DNA of 64,000 bases from Flavobacterium zhairuonense (GCF_004352915.1 NZ_SJSY01000059.1:1-64000); one strand, 5' to 3'. Positions 47,314 through 56,633 are shown, counted from the first letter of the stretch. Made by a program: numbers and translations. Notes: generated from the sequence alone by a model not told the origin.

Positions 47314-48492
47314 ATGAATAAAGTTAGTTTCATTTCTTTAATTCTAGGGTTTGCATCGCTGACAATAGGGTGCAAATCCGGAATTAATTCTCAAAAAATA
47401 ACTGTTTCTCCAGCGACAGAAAAACTGCTGGAAACACGCTACAAAATGCTGCTCGATTATCCGATAGATTCTTTGTCGATGCCTCGAAGCATGAACATTA
47501 AAACCAATGAGATTCACAAAGTGCCATCAAGAGACTGGACAAGCGGTTTTTTAGCTGGAAACCTTTGGCAATTGTACCGACTTACAGGCGATTCTAAATA
47601 CAAAGAACAAGCCCAAAAATGGACACCTTTCAGCAAGAAAGAAAGTGTCAACCGCAATTCGCATGATGTAGGTTTTAAAGTGTATTGCAGTTTTGGAGAA
47701 GCACTTAAAGTCGAAAACAAAAAAGAATATGCAGATGTAATTATTAAAGGTGCCGAAACGCTGTGCACGAGATTTGACTCGACAGTAGGTTCAATTCGTT
47801 CATGGGATTTCAATAAAGAAATTTGGGATTTTCCAGTAATCATTGATAATATGATGAATTTGGAATTGCTTTTTGAAGCTTCAAAATTATCAGGAAATCC
47901 AAAATACCGTGATATCGCAATAAAACATGCAAATACGACTTTAAAAAATCAATTTAGAGAAGACAATTCCTGTTATCATGTTATTGATTATGATCCAAAA
48001 ACGGGCGCTGTTAGAAAGAAAACCACGCTTCAAGGTTATAGTGACGATTCAGTTTGGGCACGTGGTCAAGGCTGGGCGGTTTACGGATTTACGATGTGCT
48101 ATAGATACACAAAAGATCCTGCTTATTTAAAGCAAGCCCAAGCTACAGCGGAATTTTTTATGACCAATAAAAATCTGCCAGAAGATGGAATTCCGTATTG
48201 GGATTTTAAAGACCCGAGTATTCCAAACGCAGCACGAGATGTTTCTGCAGCAATGGTTATGGCATCTGGATTATACGAATTGTACAGTTACACAAAAAAC
48301 AAAAGTTATTTGGCTTTCGCCGATAAAGTAATGACTTCCGTACAATCCGATAAATATATTTTAAATGCCAATATCAAAGCTCCTTTCCTACTCGACCACA
48401 GTACAGGAAACTGGCCAAAACACGACGAAATTGACGAACCTATAATCTATGCCGATTATTATTTTCTGGAAGCTTTGCTTAGAAGAAAGTAA
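47314..48492 (+). CDS. GH88-family unsaturated glucuronyl hydrolase lipoprotein
   Basis: A 392-residue lipoprotein with lipobox LTIGC (Cys20), so probably outer-membrane or periplasmic. The alpha/alpha-toroid of GH88 is seen in RDWTSGFLAGNLWQLYR, NSHDVGFKVYCSFG (catalytic-type Asp), WDFPVIIDNMMNLELLFEA (second Asp), SVWARGQGWAVYGF and PYWDFKDPS. It removes the 4,5-unsaturated uronic acid left by a polysaccharide lyase. The presence of this enzyme is the best evidence that the locus uses a lyase, most likely the beta-helix protein at 40928. GH105 is the alternative family, but the N(R)NSHDxGF and IDNMMNL motifs fit GH88 better. 821 bp after the HTCS. Confidence 0.9.
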   Translation: MNKVSFISLILGFASLTIGCKSGINSQKITVSPATEKLLETRYKMLLDYPIDSLSMPRSMNIKTNEIHKVPSRDWTSGFLAGNLWQLYRLTGDSKYKEQAQKWTPFSKKESVNRNSHDVGFKVYCSFGEALKVENKKEYADVIIKGAETLCTRFDSTVGSIRSWDFNKEIWDFPVIIDNMMNLELLFEASKLSGNPKYRDIAIKHANTTLKNQFREDNSCYHVIDYDPKTGAVRKKTTLQGYSDDSVWARGQGWAVYGFTMCYRYTKDPAYLKQAQATAEFFMTNKNLPEDGIPYWDFKDPSIPNAARDVSAAMVMASGLYELYSYTKNKSYLAFADKVMTSVQSDKYILNANIKAPFLLDHSTGNWPKHDEIDEPIIYADYYFLEALLRRK

Positions 48493-48498
48493 ATAATT

Positions 48499-48597
48499 TA
48501 AGGTACAAAGGCACAGAGAAACAAAGCGACAAAGGTTTTATCCTTTGGTTTTGAGACTTTGACCCTTTGTTCCTTTGACCCTTTGAACCTCTTAATT
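48499..48597. repeat. CTTTG-type intergenic repeat, family D copy 2
   Basis: GTACAAAGGCACAGAG and related words in the left half pair loosely with TTTGACCCTTTGTTCCTTTG and CTTTGAACCT in the right half. The right half resembles 42755-42780. It separates the GH88 and GH2 genes. Confidence 0.65.
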
Positions 48598-48598
48598 T

Positions 48599-51010
48599 AT
48601 GAAACAATACAACAATACATTTTTACTTTTTACGCTTTTTGTTTTTTTTCAGATTTGTCTGAGCAGCAGTTTTGCTCAGACGAAGCTGAATATTAATGAC
48701 AACTGGCTTTATTCAGAAAATCATACTTCAAGCCTCAGCGAAGCTCAAAAAAATCAAAACTGGGTTGCACTAAATTTGCCACATACGTGGAACGCCGAAG
48801 ACGCAACCGACTTATATCCTGGCTACAGACGCGATGCAAGCTGGTATCAAAAGAAATTGAACATTCCACAGATTGATAAAAACCAACGTTATTCTTTATA
48901 CTTTGAAGGTTCAAATATCACTACAAAAGTATATGTAAACGGTAAAGAAGCTGGATCGCATATTGGTGGTTATATTGGTTTTACAATTGACATTACGAAC
49001 CTTATTAAAGAAGGAAATAATGATATTTTTGTTCGTGTTGACAATAGTTATGATATCGAAATCATTCCATCTCAAAAAAGCGATTTCTTTATTTATGGCG
49101 GAATTACTCGCGATGTTTGGTTGGTTTCGAAATACAAAAATCACATCGAAAATTTAAAAATTACGACTCCTGAAGTTTCGGCTAAAAAGGCATCTGTACA
49201 AATTGTTTCTTCAATTGCAAATCCAGACAATTCAAAAGATTTGTCATTAACTGTGACTTTAAAAACTCCAAAAGGGAAAAAAGTAGCCAGCAAAACGATT
49301 CCAGTTTCAGATAAAACTTCGACAATCACTTTTGAAAACATCAAAAATCCAGAACTTTGGGATACAGATAATCCAAACTTGTATAAATTGACAGCTTTTT
49401 TATCTGAAAAAAATCAAGTAAAAGACAGTATTGCTGAAAAAGTAGGATTCAGATGGTTTGAGTTTAAAGATCATGGGCCATTTTATTTGAATGGAAAACG
49501 ACTTCTTATTCGTGGTACGCATCGTCATGAAGAACAAGCAGGCGTTGGCGCGGCAATGACAAATGCGCAACACTGGGCAGACATGAAATCGATCAAAGAA
49601 ATGGGTGCAAATTTTGTTCGCTTAGCACATTATCCTCAAGATCCCGAAGTTTACAAAGCATGCGACGAATTAGGATTATTGGTTTGGGACGAATTGCCTT
49701 GGTGTCGCGGAGGTATTGGTAATGAGGTTTGGAAAACGAATGCCAAAAACATGTTGACAGAAATTATCAATCAAAATTACAATCATCCGAGCATTATAAT
49801 TTGGTCTTTAGGAAATGAAATAAACTGGCTTCCAGATTTTCCTGATGGAGATAATCCTGAAAAAACGAATACGTTTTTAACCGAATTAAATGATCTTGCG
49901 CACAAACTTGATCCAACTAGAAAAACGGCAATCAGAAAATATTACGAAGGTTCACATATTGTTGATGTCTTCTCGCCTTCTATCTGGTCGGGTTGGTATT
50001 CGGGAAGCTATAAAAGTTATCAAAAAGCAATTGACGTTTACAAAAAAGAATATAGCCATTTCATTCATGCTGAATATGGTGGAGACAGCCATGTAGGGCG
50101 TCATAGTGAAAACCCAATTACAGGCGAAAATGTAATAAAAGCCGAAGGTTGGGAAGAAGCAATAGTACAAACTAAGGTTGCCAATATTGCTCAAATTGGC
50201 GACTGGAGCGAAAATTACATCGTTGATTTGTTTGACTGGCATTTGCATATATCCGAGAATGACCCAACTTTTGTGGGAAATATTCAATGGGCATTCAAGG
50301 ATTTTGCAACGCCGTTACGTCCGGAAGATGATATTCCGTATATGAATCAAAAAGGATTAACAGATCGAAACGGAATTCCGAAAGACGCCTATTATGTTTT
50401 CAAAAGTTACTGGGCAAAAGAACCTTTTGCATACATAGAATCACATACTTGGACAGAACGTCAAGGTCCTGAAAATACGCCAAGAACAATCAGCGTTTTC
50501 AGTAATTGTGAAAAAGTGACGTTTTTCCATAACGGTAAATCATTAGGCGAAAAACAACGCAATCTTGCGCTTTATCCAGCAAATGGCTTGACTTGGGATG
50601 TCAATTTTACAAAAGGAGAAAATATTTTAGTTGCCGTTGGAAAGACTAAAGAAGGAAAAACAGTTTCTGATACTTTAAAAGTAAATTATCGTTTTAAGAA
50701 AAATGAAGCTGCAACTTCTCTTCAATTGTCATTTGAGAAATTAAAAAATGGCAATTATTTGGTAACTGCAATTGCAATAGACAACAATAATTTACGCTGT
50801 TTGGATTATGAAGAAAGTGTTTATTTCCAATGCATCAAAGGCGGAAAAACATTGAGAAATCAAGGAACTCCAACAGGAAGCGAATCTATTAAAATGGCCA
50901 ACGGAAAAGCTTCGATCGAAGTAATTCCTGACGGTTCAAATACTCCAATTGAAATGACGGCTTTAAATCAAAGCTTTAAAGGAGAATATTTAAAGATTCC
51001 TGTTAATTAA
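48599..51010 (+). CDS. Secreted GH2 glycosidase
   Basis: An 803-residue protein with signal peptide (cleavage near SSSFAQ). GH2 layout: sugar-binding jelly roll (about 28-185, LPHTWNAED, GSHIGGYIGFTIDIT, SDFFIYGGITRDVWL), immunoglobulin-like domain (about 190-290), TIM barrel (about 295-600) with RLAHYPQ, WDELPWCRGG, acid/base in SLGNEINW and nucleophile in HAEYGGD, then C-terminal Ig-like domains. It would act as beta-galactosidase, beta-glucuronidase or related exo-glycosidase on oligosaccharides of the uronate locus. Specificity cannot be read. The extended WLPDFPDGDNP insertion after the acid/base motif may alter the substrate pocket. Confidence 0.92.
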   Translation: MKQYNNTFLLFTLFVFFQICLSSSFAQTKLNINDNWLYSENHTSSLSEAQKNQNWVALNLPHTWNAEDATDLYPGYRRDASWYQKKLNIPQIDKNQRYSLYFEGSNITTKVYVNGKEAGSHIGGYIGFTIDITNLIKEGNNDIFVRVDNSYDIEIIPSQKSDFFIYGGITRDVWLVSKYKNHIENLKITTPEVSAKKASVQIVSSIANPDNSKDLSLTVTLKTPKGKKVASKTIPVSDKTSTITFENIKNPELWDTDNPNLYKLTAFLSEKNQVKDSIAEKVGFRWFEFKDHGPFYLNGKRLLIRGTHRHEEQAGVGAAMTNAQHWADMKSIKEMGANFVRLAHYPQDPEVYKACDELGLLVWDELPWCRGGIGNEVWKTNAKNMLTEIINQNYNHPSIIIWSLGNEINWLPDFPDGDNPEKTNTFLTELNDLAHKLDPTRKTAIRKYYEGSHIVDVFSPSIWSGWYSGSYKSYQKAIDVYKKEYSHFIHAEYGGDSHVGRHSENPITGENVIKAEGWEEAIVQTKVANIAQIGDWSENYIVDLFDWHLHISENDPTFVGNIQWAFKDFATPLRPEDDIPYMNQKGLTDRNGIPKDAYYVFKSYWAKEPFAYIESHTWTERQGPENTPRTISVFSNCEKVTFFHNGKSLGEKQRNLALYPANGLTWDVNFTKGENILVAVGKTKEGKTVSDTLKVNYRFKKNEAATSLQLSFEKLKNGNYLVTAIAIDNNNLRCLDYEESVYFQCIKGGKTLRNQGTPTGSESIKMANGKASIEVIPDGSNTPIEMTALNQSFKGEYLKIPVN

Positions 51011-51148
51011 ATATAACCGCAAAGGTTTTCTATCAAAATAAAAAAGAAGAAAAATCATTACCAATTCATTAACAAAAAACAAAGTGTAATTATATGATTT
51101 TTCTTCTTTATTAACTTACTTTGTAGTTATTCTAAAAATTGTAATCCT

Positions 51149-51712
51149 ATGAAAAAATTTTATTTATTAGCAGTTACCTTGTTTGCTGCTTTTACAGTTC
51201 AGGCTCAAGATGTGGTGAAATTTGCTCCGCTTGATGCAAGTCCGGTTGATATTTCTTATTTTCCAAACAGATCTGTTAAATTCAAAAAAACAGATACTCC
51301 AAACCCAGTTGTCAAAGTTCTTTACTCAAGACCTTCTGTAAAAGGAAGAACTATTTTTGGCGATATTGTGAAATTTGGCGAAGTCTGGAGAGTTGGTGCT
51401 AACGAAAATACAGAAATCAAATTCTACAAAGACGTAACGATCGGCGGTAAAAAAATTCCTGCTGGATACTATAGTTTATTTGCTATTCCAGAAAAAGACA
51501 AATGGACTATCATCATCAATAAAGAATTGGATTTATGGGGAGGTTATGCTTATGATGAAAACAAAGATGTAGTTAGAGTTTCAGTTCCAGTTAAACCAGT
51601 TTCTGATGTTATCGAAGCTTTGTCAATTGCTTTTACAACTAAAGACAATGTGGCTAATTTAGTTATTGGATGGGATAAAACTACGGTTGAATTGCCTATT
51701 ACGATTAAATAA
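51149..51712 (+). CDS. Secreted DUF2911-family protein
   Basis: A 187-residue protein with signal peptide (ends TVQAQ). Family features: YSRPSVKGRTIFGDIVKFGEVWRVGANENTEIKF, VTIGGKKIPAGYYSLFAIP, WTIIINKELDLWGGYAYDENKDVVRV. DUF2911 is common in Bacteroidetes, with no experimentally settled role as far as I know. Monocistronic, with its own terminator. No catalytic motif is visible. Confidence 0.85.
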   Translation: MKKFYLLAVTLFAAFTVQAQDVVKFAPLDASPVDISYFPNRSVKFKKTDTPNPVVKVLYSRPSVKGRTIFGDIVKFGEVWRVGANENTEIKFYKDVTIGGKKIPAGYYSLFAIPEKDKWTIIINKELDLWGGYAYDENKDVVRVSVPVKPVSDVIEALSIAFTTKDNVANLVIGWDKTTVELPITIK

Positions 51713-51734
51713 TTTAAATCGTTTTACAGATAAC

Positions 51735-51767
51735 AAAAAAGAGACATTTTTCAATGTCTCTTTTTTT
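51735..51767 (+). terminator. Rho-independent terminator (hairpin 1)
   Basis: The stem GAGACATT / AATGTCTC with TTTC loop, between A6 and T7. The identical hairpin core occurs again at 52505-52524. Confidence 0.9.
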
Positions 51768-51866
51768 ATGGTTTAAATGTATAAGTGATTAAACATTTAG
51801 CAAGAAACAGGTTTTAAACAAAGCGGACAAAATCGAAATTTGATCAAATTTAAAACACAAAAATAT

Positions 51867-52346
51867 ATGAGAAATTTTAAGATTGTTCCGTTAACAAAAG
51901 AATTCGCTGCTACAATTCGTGACACAAACATTGATAATTTCGGCAACCAAGTTTACGAGCAAATAGCATCTGGAAAAGGTCCTTGCAGAGTTTCGCTAAA
52001 ACCATTTGATATTGGCAAAGATATTAGATTGGTCTTCGCTTATAGTCCGTTTTCTAAAAACAATGCGTTTAATCAATCCGGCCCCATATTTATTAATAAA
52101 AATGAAGTTGACGAATATTCCGATATTTATAATTTTCCACCCGAAATTAAAGCCGATAAAGAAAATTTTCCTCTATCGTTAATTGGTTACAACAAAGAAC
52201 AAAAAATGATTTACACAAAATTAGTTGGTGACAATGATGTTGAGCAACTGATTTCTGAAATCTTTGAAAATAAAAATGATATTGAATATCTCCATGCCAG
52301 AAATTCAGAAGCTTGTTGTTTTATTTGTAAAATTGAAAGGTTGTAA
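51867..52346 (+). CDS. DUF1203-family protein
   Basis: A 159-residue soluble protein from ATG 51867 (MRNFKIVPLTKEFAATIRDT); the upstream start at 51840 would be a TTG and adds nine non-family residues. The features FGNQVYEQIASGKGPCRVSLKPF, RLVFAYSPFSKNN, GPIFINKNEVDEYS and the C-terminal LHARNSEACCFICKIER fit DUF1203. Two Cys near the C-terminus and one near residue 39 could bind a ligand or metal. Role unknown; the gene stands alone between two identical hairpins. Confidence 0.8.
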   Translation: MRNFKIVPLTKEFAATIRDTNIDNFGNQVYEQIASGKGPCRVSLKPFDIGKDIRLVFAYSPFSKNNAFNQSGPIFINKNEVDEYSDIYNFPPEIKADKENFPLSLIGYNKEQKMIYTKLVGDNDVEQLISEIFENKNDIEYLHARNSEACCFICKIERL

Positions 52347-52411
52347 TTAAATGACTGTAAATCGTTCTAATAAATTCGAATACATATTTCTTTATGAATT
52401 TCATATGTTTC

Positions 52412-52429
52412 CCGTGGTTGAAACCACGG
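52412..52429. repeat. CCGTGGTT hairpin
   Basis: CCGTGGTT / AACCACGG, separated by 2 nt, within the spacer downstream of the DUF1203 gene. No T-tract, so probably an intergenic hairpin repeat. Confidence 0.5.
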
Positions 52430-52496
52430 AAAACAAATCGTTTTCTCATGCCATAATCCTCATTGTTGAAATCACCAATTACATTAAAAAATACAG

Positions 52497-52528
52497 AAAA
52501 AAAAGAGACATTTTTCAATGTCTCTTTT
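52497..52528. terminator. Terminator (hairpin 2, copy of hairpin 1)
   Basis: The same GAGACATT-TTTC-AATGTCTC hairpin as at 51741-51760, with A-rich left flank and TTTT on the right. It lies between the convergent DUF1203 and Moco-subunit genes, 6 bp from the stop of the latter, so it can terminate both. Confidence 0.85.
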
Positions 52529-52533
52529 ACGTT

Positions 52534-54735
52534 CTAAACCTTAACGGTCTCAATAATCTTATCCAACGTAATTGGCAAATCTCGTACACGCTTTCCTGTT
52601 GCATTAAAAACAGCATTTGCAATTGCAGGTGCCATTCCAACTAAAGCGGTTTCTCCCAAACCTTTTGTCCCCATTGGGTTGCTTATTGGGTCTTTTTTAT
52701 TGACAAAGAAAACTTCCTGTTTTTCAATATCCGCATTTACGGGAACATGATAATCGGCAAAATTGTTGTTGATTGGACGTCCAAAACGATGATCGATTTC
52801 TAAAGCTTCCATTAATCCCATTCCGATTCCTCCTACTGCTCCGCCAAACATTTGTCCTGCAGAAGTTTTTTGGTTGATAACCGTTCCAATATCAGCGCAA
52901 GAAACCACATGCGCCAATCTGATTTTCCCTAAATTCGGATTCACCAATACTTTTACAAAATGAACTGAAAACGAATAAATAGAATATTTCCTTGCATCTT
53001 CATTACCTTTAGATTGATTTTCTACAGCAAAATCTTCCAATTTATTTGCTGTCATTAATGAAGCCAAAGAAACTGTTTTAGAATTGTTTTTTGAAGAAAT
53101 CACACCATTTGCAAAAGTCAAATCTGTAATTGGTGTACCTTTAAAAGTTTGTGTTTCGTTAGCCAAACCAAGAATTTTGCTTACCAACAAATTGCAAGAA
53201 TCATGCACTGCAGAACCCACAGATGAAGTCGTCGCCGATCCTCCTTGTGTAGGGCCTTTTGGAAGACCGCTTTTCCCCATTTCAACAATCACATTTTCTG
53301 CTGGCAAACCCGTAATTTCGGCTCCAATTGCTGTCATCATAGTTGCCGTTCCCGGTCCCATATCATTTACACTACATTGAAGTACCAAATTTCCATCGGC
53401 TAAAAACTTCGCTTTAACAGTAGTTGGGCTTCGGTAACAACCAAAAGTTCCAGTTCCCATTCCGTAACCCACAAGCCAGTTTCCTTCTTTGACTGAACCC
53501 GGTTCATTTTTACGGTTTTTCCAACCAATTCGTTCCATACCTCCTTCGTAGCATTCTAAAAGGAATTTACTACTCCAAGGTTTATTTTGTTCCAAATCTT
53601 TTTCGGCATAATTTATTTTACGGAATTCGATTGGATCCATATTTAATTTATACGCCATTTCATCCATTGCAGATTCTAAGGCAAAAGATCCTGTAGCTTC
53701 CCCCGGACCGCGCATCCAGATTGGTGTGCAAGTGTCTAAAGGCACAATTCTATATCGTGTTGAAACATTGGCACAATCATATATAAATCGGGACATATTT
53801 ACAGTTCCTTCCATGAAATCTTCATAACTCGAAGTCATTGCCACTGCTTCATGCGTTAAACCTGTCAATTTTCCAGCTTTAGTGGCGCCTAAACCCATTT
53901 TTTGAATAGTGTAAGGTCTAAAACCAACATTCGTAAACATTTGTTCACGATGCAACACCAATTTAACCGGACGATTTAATTTTTTAGCACCGATTAATGC
54001 CGCAATCTCGTAAGGCCAAGTATGCAATCCCATTCCAAATGCACCTCCCAGATATTCTGAAGTTACTTCAACATCTTCCGCAGGTACGCCAAAAACTCCG
54101 GCAACACTTCGGCGTGTTCCTTCCACACCTTGACTTTTAGTATATAAAATTGGTTTATTTCCCTCCCATTTTGCAATAATGTTAGCCAATTCCATTGGGT
54201 TATGAACCTCGGTTGGAATCGTGTATTCTGCTTCTAAAACAACCTCAGCATTTTTATAACCATCTTGTTCACCTCGATGATAGTCATTTCCTTTATCGGT
54301 TTCAACTTTCTTTTCTTTCTCGGCCGCTTTATGAAGTTCAGTTGAATGTTCTTCTTTTATATAATCTGCTTTAATTAAGCTCGCCGCATACTGCATACGT
54401 TCAAAAGTATCGGCAATAACCATCGCAATAGGCTGGTCATAATACAAAACCGAATCATCCTTAAAAATCTGCAAAGGCTGACCAAAATTATGTTTGTCCT
54501 TTTCTTTTTGATAGCCAACCGGTTTATCTACATTCAAATGCGTAATTACAGCCAGAACTCCCGGTGCCCATTCCGCTTTTTTAGTGTCAATTGTTTTAAT
54601 TTTTCCTTTTGCAATTGTACTTCCCACCAAGCAAGCATAAACAACGCCCGGTGTTTTATATTCGGCAGAATAAGTTGCTGAACCTGTTACTTTAGCAAAT
54701 CCATCTACTCTATTAATATTACTTGTCTTGCTCAT
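52534..54735 (-). CDS. Molybdopterin-binding subunit of aldehyde oxidoreductase (PaoC-like)
   Basis: A 733-residue large subunit of the xanthine oxidase family: RVDGFAKVTGSATYSAEY, VHNPMELANIIAKW, EYLGGAFGMGLHTWPYEIAALIGAKKLNRPVKLVLHREQMF, MRGPGEATGSFALE, QGGSATTSSVGSAVHDSCNLL and the catalytic-Glu loop TKGLGETALVG. No signal peptide; it would be exported with the Tat-bearing small subunit. The three-subunit order (2Fe-2S, FAD, Moco) and the extra cluster in the FAD subunit match periplasmic PaoABC/YagTSR. It should oxidise aldehydes (often aromatic) to acids. Purine substrate is less likely, as no purine-pathway genes are near. Confidence 0.9.
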   Translation of the reverse strand: MSKTSNINRVDGFAKVTGSATYSAEYKTPGVVYACLVGSTIAKGKIKTIDTKKAEWAPGVLAVITHLNVDKPVGYQKEKDKHNFGQPLQIFKDDSVLYYDQPIAMVIADTFERMQYAASLIKADYIKEEHSTELHKAAEKEKKVETDKGNDYHRGEQDGYKNAEVVLEAEYTIPTEVHNPMELANIIAKWEGNKPILYTKSQGVEGTRRSVAGVFGVPAEDVEVTSEYLGGAFGMGLHTWPYEIAALIGAKKLNRPVKLVLHREQMFTNVGFRPYTIQKMGLGATKAGKLTGLTHEAVAMTSSYEDFMEGTVNMSRFIYDCANVSTRYRIVPLDTCTPIWMRGPGEATGSFALESAMDEMAYKLNMDPIEFRKINYAEKDLEQNKPWSSKFLLECYEGGMERIGWKNRKNEPGSVKEGNWLVGYGMGTGTFGCYRSPTTVKAKFLADGNLVLQCSVNDMGPGTATMMTAIGAEITGLPAENVIVEMGKSGLPKGPTQGGSATTSSVGSAVHDSCNLLVSKILGLANETQTFKGTPITDLTFANGVISSKNNSKTVSLASLMTANKLEDFAVENQSKGNEDARKYSIYSFSVHFVKVLVNPNLGKIRLAHVVSCADIGTVINQKTSAGQMFGGAVGGIGMGLMEALEIDHRFGRPINNNFADYHVPVNADIEKQEVFFVNKKDPISNPMGTKGLGETALVGMAPAIANAVFNATGKRVRDLPITLDKIIETVKV

Positions 54736-54743
54736 AATTCAAT

Positions 54744-55724
54744 TTATTTAGATGATGCTATAGTTAATGCTTCAACAATGGCATTTGGCGCCAACGTCAA
54801 TTTAAAATCATTATCGCCATAACTTTTAGCGCCTTTCATAGCCAAATTCGCCGCTTCCCTAAAAGTCGTTTCAGAAATGGTTTTTCCTTTCAAAAATTCT
54901 TCAGATTCCGTCAGTCTCCAAGGTTTGTGCGCTACACCGCCCATTGCTAGACGTGCATTTACAATTGTATTGTTTTGAATATCCAAAGCCACCGCAACAG
55001 AAACTAATGCAAACGCATAACTGCTTCGGTCACGAACTTTTAAATAATGAACATTTTTGATAAAATTATTATCTGGAATCTCAACTGAAGTTATCAGTTC
55101 TTTGTCCAAAAGTGTATTGTCTTTTTCTGGCGTATTTCCAGGCAGACGATGAAAATCAGTAAATTTAATTTGTCTTTTCCCTTTTGGGCCTTCCACTAAA
55201 ATTGTTGCGTCTAGTGCAGCAAGAGCAACACACATATCACTTGGGTGAACTGCAATACAACTTTCTGAAGCGCCAAAAATAGCGGCCATTCTGTTTGAAC
55301 CGCCAATTGCCCCGCAACCGCTTTTAGGTGCTCGCTTGTTGCAAGGCATATCTGTATTATAAAAATAAGAACAACGCGTTTTCTGTAGCATATTTCCACC
55401 AACAGTAGCCATATGTCGGATTTGCTGTGATGCTCCAGCCGCTAGTGCCAATGCCAGTAAAGGATGTTTTTCTTTTATCGAAGCATCTTCGGCTACTTGG
55501 CTGTTTTTTGCTAAAGCGCCAATAGAAACCTTTCCTTTCAGAAATTCTATTTTCTTTAAATCCAAACCATTAATATCAACCAATTTATCTGGAGCTACGA
55601 CATTCTTTTTCATTAAATCCACCAGATTGGTTCCGCCGGCAATAAACATCGCTTCTTTTTCTTTGCTGATGTTCGTTACCGCTGAACCCGATGACAATGC
55701 TCTAATAATCTGAAAGTTTTTCAT
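54744..55724 (-). CDS. FAD-binding subunit of aldehyde oxidoreductase (PaoB-like)
   Basis: A 326-residue FAD subunit: IAGGTNLVDLMKKNV near the N-terminus, HMATVGGNMLQKTRC, and the C-terminal CO-dehydrogenase flavoprotein region (VALDIQNNTIVNARLAMGGVAHKPWR). The insert with Cys residues in KTRCSYFYNTDMPCNKR and APKSGCGAI is the loop that, in PaoB/YagS-like proteins, binds an additional 4Fe-4S cluster. The gene overlaps the 2Fe-2S gene by 4 bp (ATGA) and precedes the Moco gene by 8 bp. The loop marks the complex as PaoABC-type and not a plain xanthine dehydrogenase. Confidence 0.9.
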   Translation of the reverse strand: MKNFQIIRALSSGSAVTNISKEKEAMFIAGGTNLVDLMKKNVVAPDKLVDINGLDLKKIEFLKGKVSIGALAKNSQVAEDASIKEKHPLLALALAAGASQQIRHMATVGGNMLQKTRCSYFYNTDMPCNKRAPKSGCGAIGGSNRMAAIFGASESCIAVHPSDMCVALAALDATILVEGPKGKRQIKFTDFHRLPGNTPEKDNTLLDKELITSVEIPDNNFIKNVHYLKVRDRSSYAFALVSVAVALDIQNNTIVNARLAMGGVAHKPWRLTESEEFLKGKTISETTFREAANLAMKGAKSYGDNDFKLTLAPNAIVEALTIASSK

Positions 55725-56359
55725 ATTTCCTTCCCTCCTTCCTTAACTTCAGTAATGGCGTCAACTATATTATGATAAGCACCACAACGGCAGATATTGC
55801 CGCTCATGTATTCTCTAATTTCTTCTCTACTGTTGGCATGACCTTCTTTTATGCACGCAATTCCCGACATGATTTGGCCTGGCGTACAATATCCACATTG
55901 GAAACCATCATTTTTAATGAAAGCTTCTTGCATTGGGTGCAGTTTTTTTCCTTTCGAAAGGCCTTCAATAGTAGTTACCTGCGCGTTTTGTTGCATGGTT
56001 GCAAGCGTAAGGCAGGACAAAATTCGGGTTCCGTTTACATGCACTGTACACGCACCGCATTGTCCGTGATCACAGCCTTTTTTAGTTCCAGTAAGCTGTA
56101 ACTGCTCTCTAAGCAAATCCAGAAGCGTGGTTCTTGGTTCGATGTTGAGATTGTGCATTTTGCCATTTACTTCAATAGAAAGTGGCACTGTCTCTAAATA
56201 TTCAGCAATTTTTTCATCCCATTTATTCTCCGACGCCATTACCAATGAAGGCGGTGTAAAGGCAAGAGCGGTAAAAAGTCCTGATTTTTTTATAAAGTCC
56301 CGACGAGAATTTGCATCCCCATTCGATACTTTATCCTGATTTGTTTTTTTAGAAGCCAT
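55721..56359 (-). CDS. 2Fe-2S subunit of aldehyde oxidoreductase with Tat signal (PaoA-like)
   Basis: A 212-residue small subunit. A twin-arginine motif SRRDFIKKSG (R19, R20) and a hydrophobic stretch to about residue 42 predict Tat export, which would carry the folded heterotrimer to the periplasm. The plant-type ferredoxin cluster is GCDHGQCGACTVHVNG plus Cys in RILSCL. The second cluster is QCGYCTPGQIM and CRCGAYHNIVDA. First gene of the three-gene operon. A perfect -7 box TAAATTTG lies 45 bp upstream (56404-56411). Confidence 0.92.
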   Translation of the reverse strand: MASKKTNQDKVSNGDANSRRDFIKKSGLFTALAFTPPSLVMASENKWDEKIAEYLETVPLSIEVNGKMHNLNIEPRTTLLDLLREQLQLTGTKKGCDHGQCGACTVHVNGTRILSCLTLATMQQNAQVTTIEGLSKGKKLHPMQEAFIKNDGFQCGYCTPGQIMSGIACIKEGHANSREEIREYMSGNICRCGAYHNIVDAITEVKEGGKEI

Positions 56360-56403
56360 TCAGTCTATTTTTTAAATTAGCAAAAACACCTTGGTTATTC
56401 TAA

Positions 56404-56411
56404 CAAATTTA
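56404..56411 (-). promoter_or_regulatory. Candidate -7 promoter box of the oxidoreductase operon
   Basis: TAAATTTG on the minus strand matches TAnnTTTG fully. The nearest TTG gives a 14-bp spacer, too short for the standard -33 element, so the promoter call is weak. Confidence 0.35.
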
Positions 56412-56489
56412 ACAATCTTAAAGAACAAAAAATTATAAAATTCAAACATTAGCTTTATTTAGAATAATTACAATCTCGTTATTTTTTTT

Positions 56490-56633
56490 AACCGCAAAGC
56501 ACGCAAGGTCTTTTTTATCCTCGTTGCGTATAGCATACGCAAAGAACGCAAAGCTGGAATTTATATAGCTTTGCGTTCTTTGCGTTTATTTAACATAACG
56601 AAGATCAAAAAAACTTTGCGTGCTTTGCGGTTA
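56490..56633. repeat. Long palindrome, family A copy 5
   Basis: Arms AACCGCAAAGCACGCAAGG and CTTTGCGTGCTTTGCGGTT, with inner pair GCAAAGAACGCAAAGC / GCTTTGCGTTCTTTGC. It lies between the divergent oxidoreductase and cysteine desulfurase genes. It also supplies a false in-frame ATG (56571) for the latter. Confidence 0.9.

Noticed and set aside
52351..52644. A 97-codon plus-strand ORF over the end of the Moco-subunit gene
   Set aside because: It reads antisense through the oxidoreductase C-terminus and across the terminator hairpin; no coding signature.
52534..56359. Xanthine dehydrogenase of purine catabolism
   Set aside because: The Tat signal and the extra Cys loop in the FAD subunit fit the PaoABC type; no purine genes are adjacent.
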